A DNA stretch of 64,000 bases from Lunularia cruciata (lineage: Eukaryota > Streptophyta > Marchantiopsida > Lunulariales > Lunulariaceae). Positions 1-12,579 of this stretch are shown piece by piece. Where the stretch lies: positions 18,898,227 to 18,962,226 of the forward strand of contig OX419762.1 of NCBI GenBank assembly GCA_948567375.1, written 5' to 3'. The notes beneath the pieces are model-generated. The model ran no database searches. It was not told where the DNA came from and saw nothing but the letters and a program-made list of their open reading frames with translations. A program made the translations under genes and the position numbers. Positions within the stretch are counted from its first letter, which is position 1, and every line of letters begins with the position of its first letter.

Positions 1-794
1 TGAGAACCATGCTAAAAGATAGATATATGGTTAACAAGATGCAATAAGACCTCCTCATTGGCATACCTCTTGTGGCCTTCTCTATTGTAAGAAGCCTAGA
101 AAAAACTAGCACTTGATGAATTGACATAATAGATCTACTCCCTTGCTATTATTATAGTCCCTTGGAACAACTTTATGAAACCATTAGAAGGACAATTTAC
201 TTGGAACTAATGATGTGATTAAACTTTCTCTAATTTTGTTTCTCTGTGTAGAGTGATGAGGTTGGGGAAAAGTGATCTATTAAGTCATAAGAAAATGGGC
301 AAAAGGTGATCTATCAATATAATAAATCCTCAAAATTATGCTCTTATATGTCTAGTGGTACTCCCTTTCTTGGGCAGGATATAATAGGCATGAGGAGGAA
401 ATAGTCTTGTAATTGGGACGAGCCATTGATAAAATGCAAAGTCTTGAAGCTCATGCGGCTCTACTTTACTATCTAGCCTCACCTAAGATTCCACATAATT
501 ATAACCAAGATAAATCTATAATATCATGTGATTAAAATTATCTCATAAATAAAAGAAAAAATCTACTCTTTTTTGTAAAGAGGCACAATCTCTAGCTTGG
601 GGTATTTGGAATGAAGAGATTCTCTATGCCTTGCATGCTCTCTTCTAGCATAACAAAGGCACCATTGTAGAAGTAAGAGAAATGTAAAACATGCTGATTC
701 ATCCAAAGAATTAATTGCTAAGAAATTGAGTACTAAACAACAAGTTTATCGAACCGTATCAAGGAGTGTACAAGAAAGTCCTCCAAAGTATACT
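1..794. other. unassigned gene-free sequence
   Basis: AT-rich sequence with frequent stops in all frames. I see no conserved protein motif, RNA gene or terminal repeat. It may be decayed transposon sequence because the next block is a dispersed repeat. Confidence 0.5.
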
Positions 795-1430
795 CTACTT
801 GGGCTAACACTCCCTACAACTAGATTAGTATACCTGAAATGATCAATGAAAGGATAGATGTAGCATGTGTAATCTCAAATGTCAACAATCCAGATTTGAT
901 CATACTTCTCATATGGACATGCCATGTAGTCTAATCATAATCTTCTTGCATTTCTTTCACCTAGGTCTTTACTCCTTATGAAATAAAAAATTTATGACAC
1001 ATTGTGCATGGTGTATCTCATGTCACTCTTGGCAGCCTCAAGTGGAAAGGAAGTTAGAACTAATACAAAAATAAAAACTGTAACATAGGATCCTACATCT
1101 TATATTCCCTAAAAGCTGCAAAACATACTCATATCCCTCCTCATACGAGTAAATGCTAACTCGGGCAACCTTAAAATTATAAACACTCATAAGTTTTATT
1201 TTTCAGAATTTTCAAACTAGAATGTAATAACACCAGAGTATCAAAACCACAAATTTAAAATACGATACCCAATCCATCACTCCCATACTAAAATTATTTA
1301 TAAAAACTCTAAAAAGTCAAATATGCACATATTCTTTCGTCGAATTCCCCATAACCTTCAAAGTTGATACCAATAGAAACAAATCTTTAAACGAAAAGAA
1401 TTATCTTTTTACTTATAATCTACATACACT
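795..1430 (+). repeat. dispersed repeat, copy 1 (partner at 12580-13195)
   Basis: This block is colinear with 12580-13195 in the same orientation over about 600 bp. Shared stretches include the segment around 'gcatgtgtaatctcaaatgtc', the 'gcatggtgtatc' segment, the 'ctcctcata' to 'gagtaaatg' segment, and the closing part with 'ccataaccttcaaag' against 'ccatagccttccatc'. Divergence is high and consists largely of transitions and small gaps. The second copy lies just upstream (in minus-strand sense) of a reverse-transcriptase remnant, so this may be the 5' part of that element or an old LTR. No clear TG/CA ends were found. Confidence 0.6.
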
Positions 1431-3191
1431 CTGAAATTTATGAATTTCCAACTCGTCTCTTCTCTCCTCCTATCGTCTCTTGTTATCATAAGAGTTCACT
1501 TATAATAGATGTAAAAAGCACCACGTAACCAAGTGAGGACAAAGTAAACTAAACCCCAAGAAGAAGATCTTATATTTAACTTAATAAAACCCACACACGT
1601 CAAGAGATAGCATGCACCACATGGAAGAGCTCGATTCAGAAATAGCTATGCAACATCGAGTCAAACGGCCAGAAGGCTGCATGAGTTTGTCGAGATCAAG
1701 GGCCCGTAAGTTCATGTACATTCTTCTCGTGGGGTGGCGGATGACAGCTTGGACAGCTTTTCTTGCTGTCCTCGCCGTTCTTTAGTTGGAAAACGCAAAG
1801 TTATATAGATCTGATGTCCGAGAGGGAACACCGAACTCATCACCAGGATTAGGTGGAAGACAAACTAGATGAGGCCTACATAGCATTTCCAATGCTACGC
1901 CTTAAACCACATATTTTACGGAATGAGGGCATAGTGCGTCTCGGATCGACGGATTTCTATGGACTTCTAGTGACATCTATAAAATAGTTTATGGATACCG
2001 ATAGAAAGGTTTTGATTGGAAACGGAAATGTTCCGTAAGTTTTTTGATTTAAATGATATGACTATCATTTAAGGGGCTATGGGATCCTCCCGTAGCCCGT
2101 AAAATGCTATGTGTCTGATTTTAGATTGTCTACGGATATTGACGTTTGCCCGTAAAATTGTTCACATACTCCCGCGCGTTACCCATAAAATTTGTGCAAA
2201 TAACTCATAAATTCATTTCTGCGCGTGTGGAAAAGCTAAATCTGAAACCCCCTATTAACGTAAGATAAAGGGACGGGGTCCCCTAAAATTTTCAGGCAAA
2301 ATATTAAGGAACCACTGTAAATAGTTCGATGTAAATATTATTTTATCTTGGTGTTCTACAGAATAACTACTAAAGAATTCTATAGATGCCCAATTGAACC
2401 CTCTATTGTTTCACCCTAGTGTCTACATCTTACCGCCCGTCGTGGGCTTTGCACATAAGTATTCCCGGGGACAACAAAGTCTATATGTTCATGCTTAACA
2501 GTTAGCCCACCATTATCCAAAGGAAAGGACCAATTGAACACGTTCTGAAGTCTTAACACGTCATAAGCAGTAGCTTGTGACGATTGCAATCATGGGTATA
2601 AGATGGCTGGTGCCAACTAACTACTGAAGAGCAGCAACATGTTAATCATGTTCTGATTGTTAACATAAGGAGGCTGCATGAAGCCCTTGAATAGAAACAA
2701 TCAACATAGATCGTGATGCAAATAGTATCTATTTCTTACCTGCACATATTTCAGAAGGGGATAAGAAGCGAGAGTTGCATCACAGAATGAAATGTTTTTA
2801 AAGTTACAATCCTCAAAAGCGCGTTTGAGTTTCTGAACTTCTAGGAGAGCAACAGCTAATCCCCCAATTTCAAGGTCTCGACAGACTACTGCTATTGTAT
2901 TTCAGCTTTTCATTGAACTACAGCGACCAGACAAGTGAAGCTTATTCGTTCGGGTCGAACTTCTGAGATGAGACAAGAGTTAGATCACGTAAAGTCATCA
3001 CTTGTGGCAATGGAGTGGCTTGCCTTGCACGCACTGTCCATGCTGATTTTCCTGATCCTGGTTGAAATTCTCCGCCTCTTCAGCGGCTCTTCAATCAGCA
3101 CTTGTAGGCTCTAAATATCCTAGGCTCTAAGAGTCCTTGCCTGGCACTTCTCAAGTGTCATAGACGTGCTCTTTACCAGTCCACAGACAAG
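1431..3191. other. gene-free sequence, mixed composition
   Basis: CpG dinucleotides are common here, unlike 7.6-35 kb. No reading frame with recognisable protein content and no RNA gene was found. Short motifs such as 'cgtaaaat' recur around 2.0-2.2 kb. Confidence 0.5.
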
Positions 3192-3252
3192 GGGGACCGC
3201 ATAGGAAAACAAGAAGGATGGAAGACCTCATCAGGCCCGTACGTACAAGGAT
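3192..3252 (-). repeat. SINE-like ~95-bp repeat, partial copy
   Basis: It carries the conserved blocks of the family in reverse sense: 'gaccgcataggaaaac', 'aaggatggaagacctcatca' and 'cccgtac'. The block that normally forms the 5' end of the sense strand (GGGGCTTAGCCCC) is missing, so the copy is 5'-truncated or decayed. An oppositely oriented copy lies 120 bp downstream. Confidence 0.65.
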
Positions 3253-3371
3253 GCAAACATACTAGGTGATACTTTTTAGGATCTATGAGTTGTGTGTAGA
3301 CTATGCGACTTGCATAGCTCAGATATCTTATGCGCCGTAGGGTAGATTTTTCTTACCAATACTATTGGAGT

Positions 3372-3443
3372 TTAACACCATTACCCCTATGTCTTCTCCT
3401 TGTAAAGATTGATGGGGTGTTCGCATCCCTCACGCGGTCCCCA
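3372..3443 (+). repeat. SINE-like ~95-bp repeat, diverged copy
   Basis: Sense-strand order of the family is preserved: a 'ccattacccc' block, 'cttgtaaagattgatggggt', 'gcatccc' and the 3' block 'acgcggtcccc'. It is inverted relative to the copy at 3192-3252, so the two could fold into a hairpin in a transcript. Confidence 0.6.
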
Positions 3444-5943
3444 TCTCTCGGAGAAGAAATACAAAGATAACACAGCAAAGGTAAATTGGAGCTAAACACC
3501 AATCTTAAGAGAAATCTGTCCTACAGCAGCATGAGCCCTCATTTCAATCGTTACGCTCACCCAAATTCCAAGGCTGAAATCTTATGATTAGATTTGTTGC
3601 TAAGTTACAGTACCTGTGGCTCGTTATGGAGCTCCTATATCAGTACCATGCCATCGCGCCAAGCGCCTCGACGATAGACAGACACGCATCCACAAAGAGC
3701 GTCTCTACATTAGCGTGAATCGAAGACTCCAAAACAAACTCTGCATGCAAAGGTATAACTACTAGGAAATATCGAAGGCGTGAAAGATGAAAGAAGTCGC
3801 ATCCATCTATCATTGGACAATGGTTACTATAGTGCAAACATGAGCTTTTGAACAGAAACTCGACGCGTGGGGATCACTGGCATTCGCATAGCTACTTCGG
3901 CACTGCGTCAATCAGGATGAAGTCGTTAATGTTTTCGTGAAGGTTTGTTATGATCACCTGTCGGCTTCTTTCAGTGTTTAGTGGTTAACATTCAGTATGT
4001 TACGATATACACTATCCCATCCGCTCTTTAAATGTTTCTAGGTTGCGTTTCCTTTTGCTTAAATTCGATCAGTATTTCTTTTTTCTTGCTTGATGTTACT
4101 CTGTTTAATGGTCCTTCCCGACTTTCAATGTTAGAGGCTTAATTGATGGTGCCTTGCCTATGATTACATGATGTCTATTAGTTCTGATGCTTAATTGGCG
4201 GTGTCTTGCTGATTCGTAGACGATGTATATTACTTCTGTGTAGCTGCTACTTGTGATATGTATCAATTATGTCTTTACTTCGGCTGAACTTGGTAATGCT
4301 AGATTTATTTCATTTTCCTTTCCTTAGATATGCGCATGTTCATGCTTGCATTTCATATGCACTTAGTGGGTTCCGGATCCCTCGTTCTTTGAACGGCTTC
4401 TGCTATCATTTGTCACATATGGATAAGGGTTGTTAGTTCATGGATATAAAGAATCAACTCAAGGAAGAATAGTTTTGAATGTGTACCCCGAAGCAGCTGT
4501 CTTTGTTATCCTCATTCTGGACACCGAGGACATGGTGTGCATTTCCCGGAGCCTCTACCCACTACTCTCTTCTTTCAAACTTGGTCTTGGTAATTCAAGT
4601 CGAAAGATTTCAATACGTTCCAAACATAAGAGGATTCACTTAAAGTCAGGGATATTTCTAGGCGTAGAGAGGTCTTCTTCTTACTTGGTTTTTTTTCTTT
4701 CCAAATTATTATATTGAATATTTTTCTCGTTGATATTATCTTCAGTAGTGTGAAAAAATGCTGAAAATTTGGCCCCAAAGGAATGTATTTCTCCACGACG
4801 AATGTCGTTAGTAGTGTTTCTTGTCCATTTTGTCTACATTTGAAGCCTCATCTAGTTGTCAAGAGTTATTGGAGGAGAGACCGACTCTCCTGGGATGAAC
4901 TAAACAACGACCAAAGGTTCAGTGTGTCTTCGAGAATCCTACTCGATTATGAAAACAGTTCCATAGATCCATGTTTGAGGTACACATCTTTGCAAATCCA
5001 CTTTTTGAGAGAATTTACCCATGAACCATCCTGCAGACAAAAGCTACCTTTAGATAGATTATTAAGAATCTAAAAAGATTATGAGTCTAACTTGGTCTTG
5101 GTAATTCCTACTTAATTATGAAAGTAATCACATGGGCATATTTACTTAAAGTATATACCGTTATAGATGTTGTTTCGGGATTATTCCTTACATCGTTCTT
5201 TCAGTGCTTGACGTACCGAAATACGTTTGGGAATCAAAGATTTCAATTCGTCTACATATCAAAGATTTACGTTCTCAGGATCCAGAGAGTGGAATAGCTT
5301 TCGAGTTTTGGAAACTCAAAGCTATAAACTATCAGAACACAGCTGACGATTGATAGAAGATTTACATCGACATTATTTGGAAAACATCAGACACTTTGTA
5401 AGGGACAGACTAGATAATACCCTGCTGCCCAGGAATTCTAATATGACTAAATGTGAGACAGAAAGTCCTCAACAGGATGTAGTCCCATCCGCCCGGGATG
5501 TTCAGCCTTCCGTCCAGGAGGTGCTGTCGCCGGGTAAGCACTACCGGCAATGGCAATCGTAGCCATCGATTCTAACCGGGAAAACAGCCAGTTTTTCTCA
5601 CCTCTCTTGAAGACGACAGAGCCAGGCTTTCATTCCCATTACCGGGTACAGGGGTCCTAGCTGGCCACGCCTAGCACGCGAGCTGGTACAGGGACTCCAG
5701 GTGATTACGTCGAACGTTAGAAAGACTCTTCGTGGGAAGTCCAAACTCCGGCTAAATAAAATGGAGGACTACTCTGTCGCCACTTGGACGTGGTCTGAAC
5801 GCTGATACACAGTGCCTTCGAGTTTGGAGCAACGTAGTCGACTCCCCCCAACTAAATATAACCCTTAGGATGTTTGGACACGTGTTATGCAGTGCCTCCC
5901 CAGTGCCTCCAACTTGGCAACTCCAGTGCCGCCAACTTGGCAC
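3444..5943. other. gene-free sequence
   Basis: Several open frames of 65-96 codons occur (for example plus-strand frames around 4430-4717 and 4783-5073), but none shows a recognisable domain, a splice-consistent extension or conserved composition. A 19-bp direct repeat built on 'aacttggtcttggtaattc' occurs at 4578-4596 and 5089-5107. A three-fold 'cagtgcc' repeat lies at about 5890-5940. Confidence 0.45.
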
Positions 5944-6038
5944 AATGGCATTTAGCCGCATTTTATCCCCTATGTCTTTTTCTTGTGCGGCTTTGATGAG
6001 GTCTTCCCATCCTTCTTATTATCACACGCGGTCGCTGT
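5944..6038 (+). repeat. SINE-like ~95-bp repeat with candidate target duplication
   Basis: The copy runs from 'ttagccgcattttatcccc' through 'cggctttgatgaggtcttcc', 'catccttc' and the 3' block 'acgcggtcgc'. It is bracketed by 'acttggcac' (5935-5943) and 'acttagcac' (6039-6047), eight of nine bases identical. This fits a retroposon target-site duplication. Confidence 0.7.
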
Positions 6039-6393
6039 ACTTAGCACTTCACGTACTTTTGTATAAGATAGCTCCTCGCCCAAGTTAATAAGAATGGTCA
6101 TGGTAATTCTCTAATCATGTGTACAAATGGTTTAAACTGGCAGGGGTTGCTTCCATAATTTTGACATTTTATCCTTATTTGTGTCCTGCTTAATGAAAAT
6201 GGAAAACCTCTCATGGACTTTTACTTTCTATCAAGTGAGAAAATCTAATGTACGAGTTCAGCTTAAGTTGAAATGCAAGTTGAATTGAAATTGACTTTTT
6301 GTACATAATGCACACTGTAAGAAATATGTTTTATACTCGATTATATGATAGAATGCATTTTTCTGTCTAATCAATCTCAATTTAGCATCATCA

Positions 6394-6425
<32 letters not shown>

Positions 6426-7619
6426 AGGTAGTTTGAGACTTCCATAAAAGTTAATGGTCCGAATTAGGTTTCAGAAGCAAGATATATTATTAAGCTTCAA
6501 TCCTACTCAACCATTCTATATCCTGGCGAATGAACTAACATATTGAAATAATAAATTTACTCTCTTATAACCGCTTTGGCCCTGGCAAATACGTTCAAAA
6601 TTTAATCTAAAGGCACATGACATGAGAGGTATAGATGTTGTTTTGTGGGTTGGAGTTTGGATTTCAGTCAGTAGAGTTTGAATGTTGAGGTCGTGTGCTT
6701 AAAAGGTTGTATGCTGGCTGCAGTACACAAGATTTCCTGACAAATACAATTAAAAAGTTCCAGTTACAATAATGAAGGAATAAGAAGTAGAGAGGAAAAG
6801 GAGAGAAAACCACCTGTAGTGGAGAATTCTTGACTTGAACATGAACCAAATTACGAGCAGCACGAGCCAAAAGGCGGAGGAAGGAACGCCGAAGTATAAA
6901 TGAAGAAAGACGATCGAAAGTGTCGTAATCCACACTCACTTTTTAAATATCCACATTTTGCCCATTTCGTCTTGTCCCCAGCATAACATAGATGCAAGGT
7001 TGGCCTCGACTGATCAGACGGTAGATTTCATTAACGGGAGTTGAATTGATAGATAACCAGAGTCTTCGTGTCGTATACGATGTGCTCGTATCAAAGGATG
7101 TGCGTATCTATTTCAGTTTGAATATATGCTTTACCTTCGCCCGGTCGCTTTGTGCATGAAATCGAGCAGAGCGTAACGGTGTTTCACCTTCAACAATGTG
7201 ACGACTGACTATCCATCTTTTCGGTGAGAGGAACTAATCAGCAAATCCAGCAAGTTTGACCTCAATAGAGTCAATTTTTTATAAAGCAAGGTTGACCTTA
7301 ATAGAGTCAAATGTGTTATATGGAAACCAAGGGAATCTTTTGCAATGAAATGAAATATATAGCGTGGAAGATCAAAGAGTTCAAAAAATGAAAATACAAA
7401 TCATGTGCAATGTGAGTTTAGTAAAATTCCTTGGGTATCTGAACTGTCTGTATTGATCCAATGTAAACTGATCTCTATTATCCACTTTCCCTAAAGTTAA
7501 ACCTCAATTTGTAAGAGAGTAGAGAAGTATCTGGTGCTAATATGATGTTTAACTTTGATTTACTCATAGCAAGGGTACTCAAGAAATACACGGTGCTCAT
7601 CTTCAACCTTGCTCATGGA
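6039..7619. other. gene-free sequence
   Basis: No gene recognised. A minus-strand open stretch at 6664-6939 has no similarity I can name. CpG is still frequent up to about 7.2 kb and then drops sharply where the retrotransposon pile begins. Confidence 0.45.
6394..6426 (+). repeat. (ACT)n microsatellite
   Basis: About eleven uninterrupted ACT/CTA trinucleotide units. No coding context. Confidence 0.95.
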
Positions 7620-8715
7620 ACATCATGTACAAAACCACATAGAGTGACCTATATGTTTCCAACACAGTTCTTCTATAGCAAGTTTATGAGAGCTAGTCCA
7701 AGATTGAGCAATGATATGTTTAAGTGAGGTAGATATCTCAGCCAAGAGATAATCTTGTTTGCAATACACCAACATAGAATTCACAAAATAATGATAGAAT
7801 ACCATCTTAGTACCAAGGTTGTGCAGTAGGCAACATAAGAACTATTCCTTGATCACCTCCTGTAGAGTAATAAGTTCTAACATCCAATCTCATTTAGCAA
7901 CATTCCACCTTGTAGCCCAAGCAACCACATTTGTATACAAACAAGTAGATTGTGAAGCACAATGAGCCTAGTAGGGGAGTCTATCATGCTCACTCTCATC
8001 TTGAGAGCCAAGAACAATGCTTCAACCTCAAGATGCAAAAAGACAACCTCAAAAAGCAACAAGACATAAGAGGTTTGAGCAAGCACACCAAGTTCATCAC
8101 ACAAGAAGATTTTCTGAACCTTCTCAATCTTTTTCCACCATGTCTTCTTAGTACTAGTACCCCAAACTTGAGCACCATACAAAAGCACATGTTGAACAAG
8201 AGATCTAAACAACACCTTCTTCAGTTCTTATGTGGTTCAGTTGAGTTGCTCTAGACTTGCTCATCTTAATGAGGAAGTCTAGAGCAATTCATGAGTGAAT
8301 ACAAAGCTCTAAACCTTGCACTAACTCAGTACTTGAAACAAATAGATTAATTATAGTCATGAGAAAACTCAATGCCCAAGTACTTGTAAGTAGAAACCTG
8401 CTCCAAAGGCCTATCAACAAAGAAGAAAGGTGTGACACCTTTAGAACCCACTACAATCACCTAAGACTTATTAAGGTTAACCTAAATCTTTGTTTGGTTG
8501 CAAAAGGCACAGAGATAGTCCACAATTTTTGTAATCTATCTAGATTGCTTGGAAGGAGAAGTATGCCATTTGCATAGAAGAGTGCATCAAAGAATCAACT
8601 TGCACACCTATAGCCCTACCTCCAAGAGTACTATCTCCAAATCATCAATGTAGATCCCAAACAAGGTAAGAGTTAAAGAGTCGCCTTGAATCACTCCATT
8701 GTGCTAAGGACATCT
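7620..8715 (-). pseudogene. LINE reverse transcriptase, C-terminal half
   Basis: Read on the minus strand from 8715 downwards, the translation shows the late RT blocks of a plant non-LTR (LINE) retrotransposon: 'GVIQGDS' followed by 'LFGIYIDDLE', a 'PFF..RPLEQVSTYKYLGIEF' block, then 'LLYGAQVWG', 'IEKVQK', 'EVEALFLALKM' and a C-terminal 'TSSHKLAIE' block near 7640-7720. Several stops and frameshifts interrupt it, so it is dead. The 5' portion of the same RT continues at 34169-35046 on the same strand. The two halves were separated by insertion of the copia element whose LTRs begin at 8716 and end at 34168. The 'atct' on both sides of that insertion fits the target duplication. Confidence 0.8.
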
Positions 8716-9134
8716 CGTTGAAAGTACATTTTAGATGGTCGCACATGTGGCATTTATATAGCATATACCTATACTATAGGTGTTATATTTTGTACATAGC
8801 ACCCGGTGGCAATATCAATTACTGTAAGAGTACTTAGGTCTTACTTTTGAGAGAGCAGGTCATTCATTCCATTGAGATGCTTGCAGTATAGTCAAGAAGC
8901 TTAAGCAATGGTACTCATGAACAACCGTTAGGAGAAGTAAGGCTAGGCAATACTACAAAGTTTTTCATTAGCTTAGAACTTGCATACTAGCATGCAAGTA
9001 TTCCATTCCCCACTTCATGCAACTAGATTTACAATAAGAGGAAGTTGGAAAAAGCACTTTGTTATATTTTTTGCATACCTTGTATTTTTTAAGTGTTGTT
9101 CAGATTGTCACTAGTATTTATGACAATTTCAACA
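8716..9134 (+). repeat. 5' LTR of the copia element
   Basis: It aligns along its length with 33761-34168. Shared landmarks are 'gtggca', the 'tagcaccyrgyggcaayatcaatta' region, 'cattccat', 'tagtcaagaagct', 'aaagtttttcattagcttag' and 'cttcatgcaactagattt', and the 3' end 'caaca'. The first base of the terminal TG has become C (CG). The two LTRs differ by many transitions and small gaps, so the insertion is old. Only a poor primer-binding match follows. Confidence 0.8.
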
Positions 9135-9279
9135 AGTTATGGGCACATGTTTCTTGGTGCACCCAAAGTAAAAGAAGATTATTATTGTCATAGGATCTAG
9201 TGCAACTAGAATGAATCTTTTAGATATGAGAGTAGATTGGGACACAATGGGAACAAGGAGTGATGTGTGAGACATAGCA

Positions 9280-9480
9280 CACATCAATCAATTCAATGGG
9301 GACAATTTCATGATTTGGAAATTCCACTTCTTCAAGTCAAATAGACTTATAAGGATCATATTGGGACAAAGACTATAGAAGAAGCCATAGCAAATGGGAA
9401 AAAGACCTAATAGCAAAGCAAGAACAATACTACAAAAGTGCACATCTTTGTAGCCATAAAAGAGAAGTATTAATTTGAGA
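9280..9480 (+). pseudogene. copia gag, N-terminal fragment
   Basis: The plus-strand translation contains the start of copia gag proteins, 'FNGDNFMIWKFHF', followed by a degraded 'WEK.L.AK.E' stretch typical of the region before the gag core. It is cut off near 9480 by a SINE-like repeat and then by unrelated retroelement sequence. Gag resumes at about 13370. Confidence 0.65.
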
Positions 9481-9481
9481 A

Positions 9482-9562
9482 AAGGCAACCACATAGCAAA
9501 CAAAAAGGATGGGAAGATCCTATCAAGCCAAACAAGGGAGAGACAAAAGAGACAAAATAGAG
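9482..9562 (-). repeat. SINE-like ~95-bp repeat, CpG-decayed copy
   Basis: It is recognised by 'aaggcaaccacatag', 'aaggatgggaagatcctatc' and 'caagggagagacaaaa'. Family CpG sites are converted (gcgaccgcgtagg reads as gcaaccacatag), in line with its position in the CpG-depleted zone. Confidence 0.7.
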
Positions 9563-9632
9563 GTAGGCCAAAATAGATATGAGAAATGTGCCCTATTGCA
9601 CATAAGATTTCAGAGCTATGCAAGTTGTAAGG

Positions 9633-10211
9633 TGTAATGTTTTAAGGACATGAGAAACCCCGAGAGAAACACAAGGTTTAATTCCTCAATACTCTGATGT
9701 CCCAAAGGAGCACTTTGACTTTAGTATATAGTGGAGAAGAGCCTTTCCAAGGGAGCTACACCCTAAGATTAGATACATGGATAGGTGACATGTCTGCAAG
9801 CTACACCTTTAGATTGGATCCATGGGTTGGTGACATGTCAGCATGAGCCCCATCTAGTTGGCCAAATATGTTTGACCATAAGGAATATTTAGGAATCTTC
9901 CTATAGAAAAGTCAAAATAGTATGGAAGTGGTACTGTTGGGAAGAATCTTGATAAGAAAAGTTGAGGGAGAGAAAGGCAATCCTTTTCTATTTGGAAGAA
10001 AATTTTTATTTCTCAAGGCCTAATTCATTCATTTAGGCATCCAAAATAAGCTCTTAAGTTTTTGGTGCATTTTTTACCTCTACCTTGTTAGTAGAAGTCC
10101 TCTTTTGGTGATACTTTTATCTGATCTACTCAGACCATTGTGCATAACATCCCTCAAGATATTACCAAGCCAATCTCCACCTAGATAATTTTTCTAGCTA
10201 ATGGTATAACA
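9633..10211 (-). repeat. solo LTR, family Z, with perfect 5-bp target duplication
   Basis: A 579-bp LTR with TG/CA ends ('tgtaatg' to 'ggtataaca') is flanked by 'taagg' on both sides (9628-9632 and 10212-10216). On the minus strand it matches the LTRs at 19921-20509 and 28183-28924, including the 'gttggtgacatgtca' type motif and the 'ggtcaaa..tgtttgacca' region. No internal sequence accompanies it, so it is a solo LTR left by recombination. CpGs are almost absent, which makes it an older copy than 28183-28924. Confidence 0.85.
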
Positions 10212-10216
10212 TAAGG

Positions 10217-12579
10217 TCTACAAATTACTAGAGCACTGGAGAAGCACCACCTAGTGTGATTGCTCTCTTATAGATTGCACCAACTAATGCTCTCTAAAGA
10301 GGAATGGACACACATTGTTTAAAGTATACTACAAAGTATGAGAATGAGAGTGGCACCTCTTGACCTCTAATATGATAAGCTCTTGTGCAATCCTTGGCAA
10401 ATGTGTCAAACTCCATGTCCATAGCTCCATATAGCTTCAAGGCTAAAGGAACAAAGAGATAACCTTATTGCATACTCCTATACTTGGAGACCTTGCATAC
10501 TACTACTCCGCTTGCACCCATCCAAGGGATGAGAAAACACTCCTTCCAAAATTGCATCATGCTTAGGGTCTATAACCACAACATTTGCCACTATCACTTG
10601 ATCATCTTGAACCAAGTATAAGTTTGCTCTAACATGTGTCATTTGCAAAGCATATGAATGCTCTCTCCAAGCCAAGTATCAACTCTCTTGTCCCATAGAA
10701 AACACTCTATCCTTGATGGAATCATGGGTAGCTATCCTATATCTTCTACAAGGATGTTTCATCCAGTGTAGAACCACACTCATAAGTGAGTAATGAAGGT
10801 CCAAATGGGTGGACCAAACCTAGGCAAAACCTCATCATTATAGAGAAGGTAGTTGATGCAAGTTGGAATGCCCTACTGCACAATTGAGCTGGGATCCAGA
10901 GCTTGTACCCTTGCTAAAGCAAAAGCAAAGATGTGCTCTAGTGGCCCAAGGAATGGACAAGTTAACCAAGAGAGAATATAGCTCATGCTAACATTGTTGC
11001 TCCATATAGGAAGATTGCAAACCTTTGATCCAATCTGACAATAATGAAGCAAAGGATGGAGGGAACTCTCATGCTTGTGTGAATAGACCATCTCTTGTTT
11101 TCCATAATAACATCTAGAGAGAAAATGATCCCTCCTTGACCTTGGTCATATATATCTCCAAAAATGGTCTATCAACAACCACAAAATGGGAGGAAAGTAG
11201 GGGTGCTAACAGAGCCCAACTACCCAAAAATGCCATAAGTGTCATCTTCTCCATAGATAATAAACCTACTCTTTTCCATGAGATCAGTAGAGATGTTTGT
11301 CTACATGCCAAGTCCACTATCACACACTCAAATGTCCTTGGTCCAATGATATCACTAAATACTTCCATTTATCCTCCTATCAAAAGCTCAAAAGCTCTCA
11401 AACATGATAGGAAGGTCAAGGAAGGAGGAACCATGTGGAGAAGGTAAATTGATGGGCAATACTAGAGGAGAGTATTCTAAATGCATGTTGTGGATCTCTT
11501 GGTAGAGGAAGGACATCCACATGGAGAATATCCTCTACATGAACAACATCTAAGAAGCATGTGACAAAATCCTTGGGTCCTATTGGCACTCCAAGAATAC
11601 GTAGTCCATATGTTGATATGATACACCTCTTTAGGATCTCAAGGTAGAGAGGGATAGCTAAAGGGGACCATGCTCTAAAATTTGATATCTTGACTCTCAA
11701 GCCTACAACATGTAGATTGGTAGTAGTCAACTGATCAAAGACATGCCTTCAGGGCCTATGATGTATGTAACGTTTGCCAAGGAGGGAAACACACAACCTA
11801 ACATGGTCAAAGTAGTAGCTAGGAGAGCTTTGAAATGAACCATGGAAAATGAAGGTCCCCCTAAAGGATCTCCCTATTGAGTACTAACAATTGACTTTAA
11901 GATTGTGATTCCTTCTTGTGCTCAACCATGCTAGTAGTAAAGGGAAGCAAGAGAGCTAAAGAATGACCATACAAAAGGAATAAGACTTGCCAAGGATCCA
12001 CTAGCCTCCCTAAGCTCTCTAAAGATGGATGCTTTAGATATGTTTTAAAATCATTCTCAACATCCACCTATAGGACCACTTTGGATGGATATTTAGGAGT
12101 GCCCGTATGCTTAGAGATATAGCCTCACAACCTCCAAGTGTAGCTACTCCAAACTGATGTGGATTCAGATGCTACTGAAAGTGAGAACAATGCTTAAGGA
12201 CAATAGTGTGACTAACCAAGTGAAAAAAGATCTCTTCAATAACAATTGGTCTAATGCTCCTTGTGTCCTTCTCCATCACAAGAAGTCAACTAGCACCTAA
12301 TACCTAACTAACTGGCATTGGAATATCTCTCCTTGCTCTATTGAAACCACCTAAAATAGCTTGTTAAATTGACTAAGATCATCAGCATAAAATTAATCTC
12401 TAAGACAAAAGTACCATCAAAGGAGTAAGAGGAATAAGAACTATGCTAACTTGTCCAAGGGATCAAGTGCCAAAATTAAGTGGTAGGCAAAAATCATGTC
12501 TAGCCTCATCATGGAGTGTAGGGAACCTATGGAATAGATATGGACATGGAAAACTAGTCTCAAATAATCCCAAAATACA
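10217..12579 (-). pseudogene. reverse-transcriptase polyprotein of a second non-LTR-type element
   Basis: The minus-strand translation, in order from high to low coordinates, gives 'GDPLGGPSFSMVHFKALL' near 11820-11871, 'FPSLANVTYIIGP' near 11755-11790 (where the RT active site normally reads ADD), 'AWSPLAIPL', 'GLRILGVPIGPKDFV', 'HVDVLP..RDPQHAFRILS', then 'AFLGSWALLAPLL' near 11200-11240, and weaker blocks down to about 10480. From memory these blocks belong to a family of plant and algal RT polyproteins outside the LTR classes. I cannot assign it to a named clade. Stops and the lost ADD show it is inactive. It interrupts copia gag and itself carries a solo LTR at its low-coordinate end. 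Confidence 0.6.

Noticed and set aside
2430-2446. 'taccgcccgtcgtgg' resembling the end of small-subunit rRNA
   Set aside because: Only about 13 bases match and none of the surrounding rRNA helices is present. Chance similarity.
4430-5073. Two plus-strand open frames of about 95 codons
   Set aside because: No domain, no good start context and no splice extension. The region contains internal short repeats.
7877-8254. Plus-strand open frame opposite the LINE RT
   Set aside because: It is the antisense shadow of the minus-strand LINE coding sequence.
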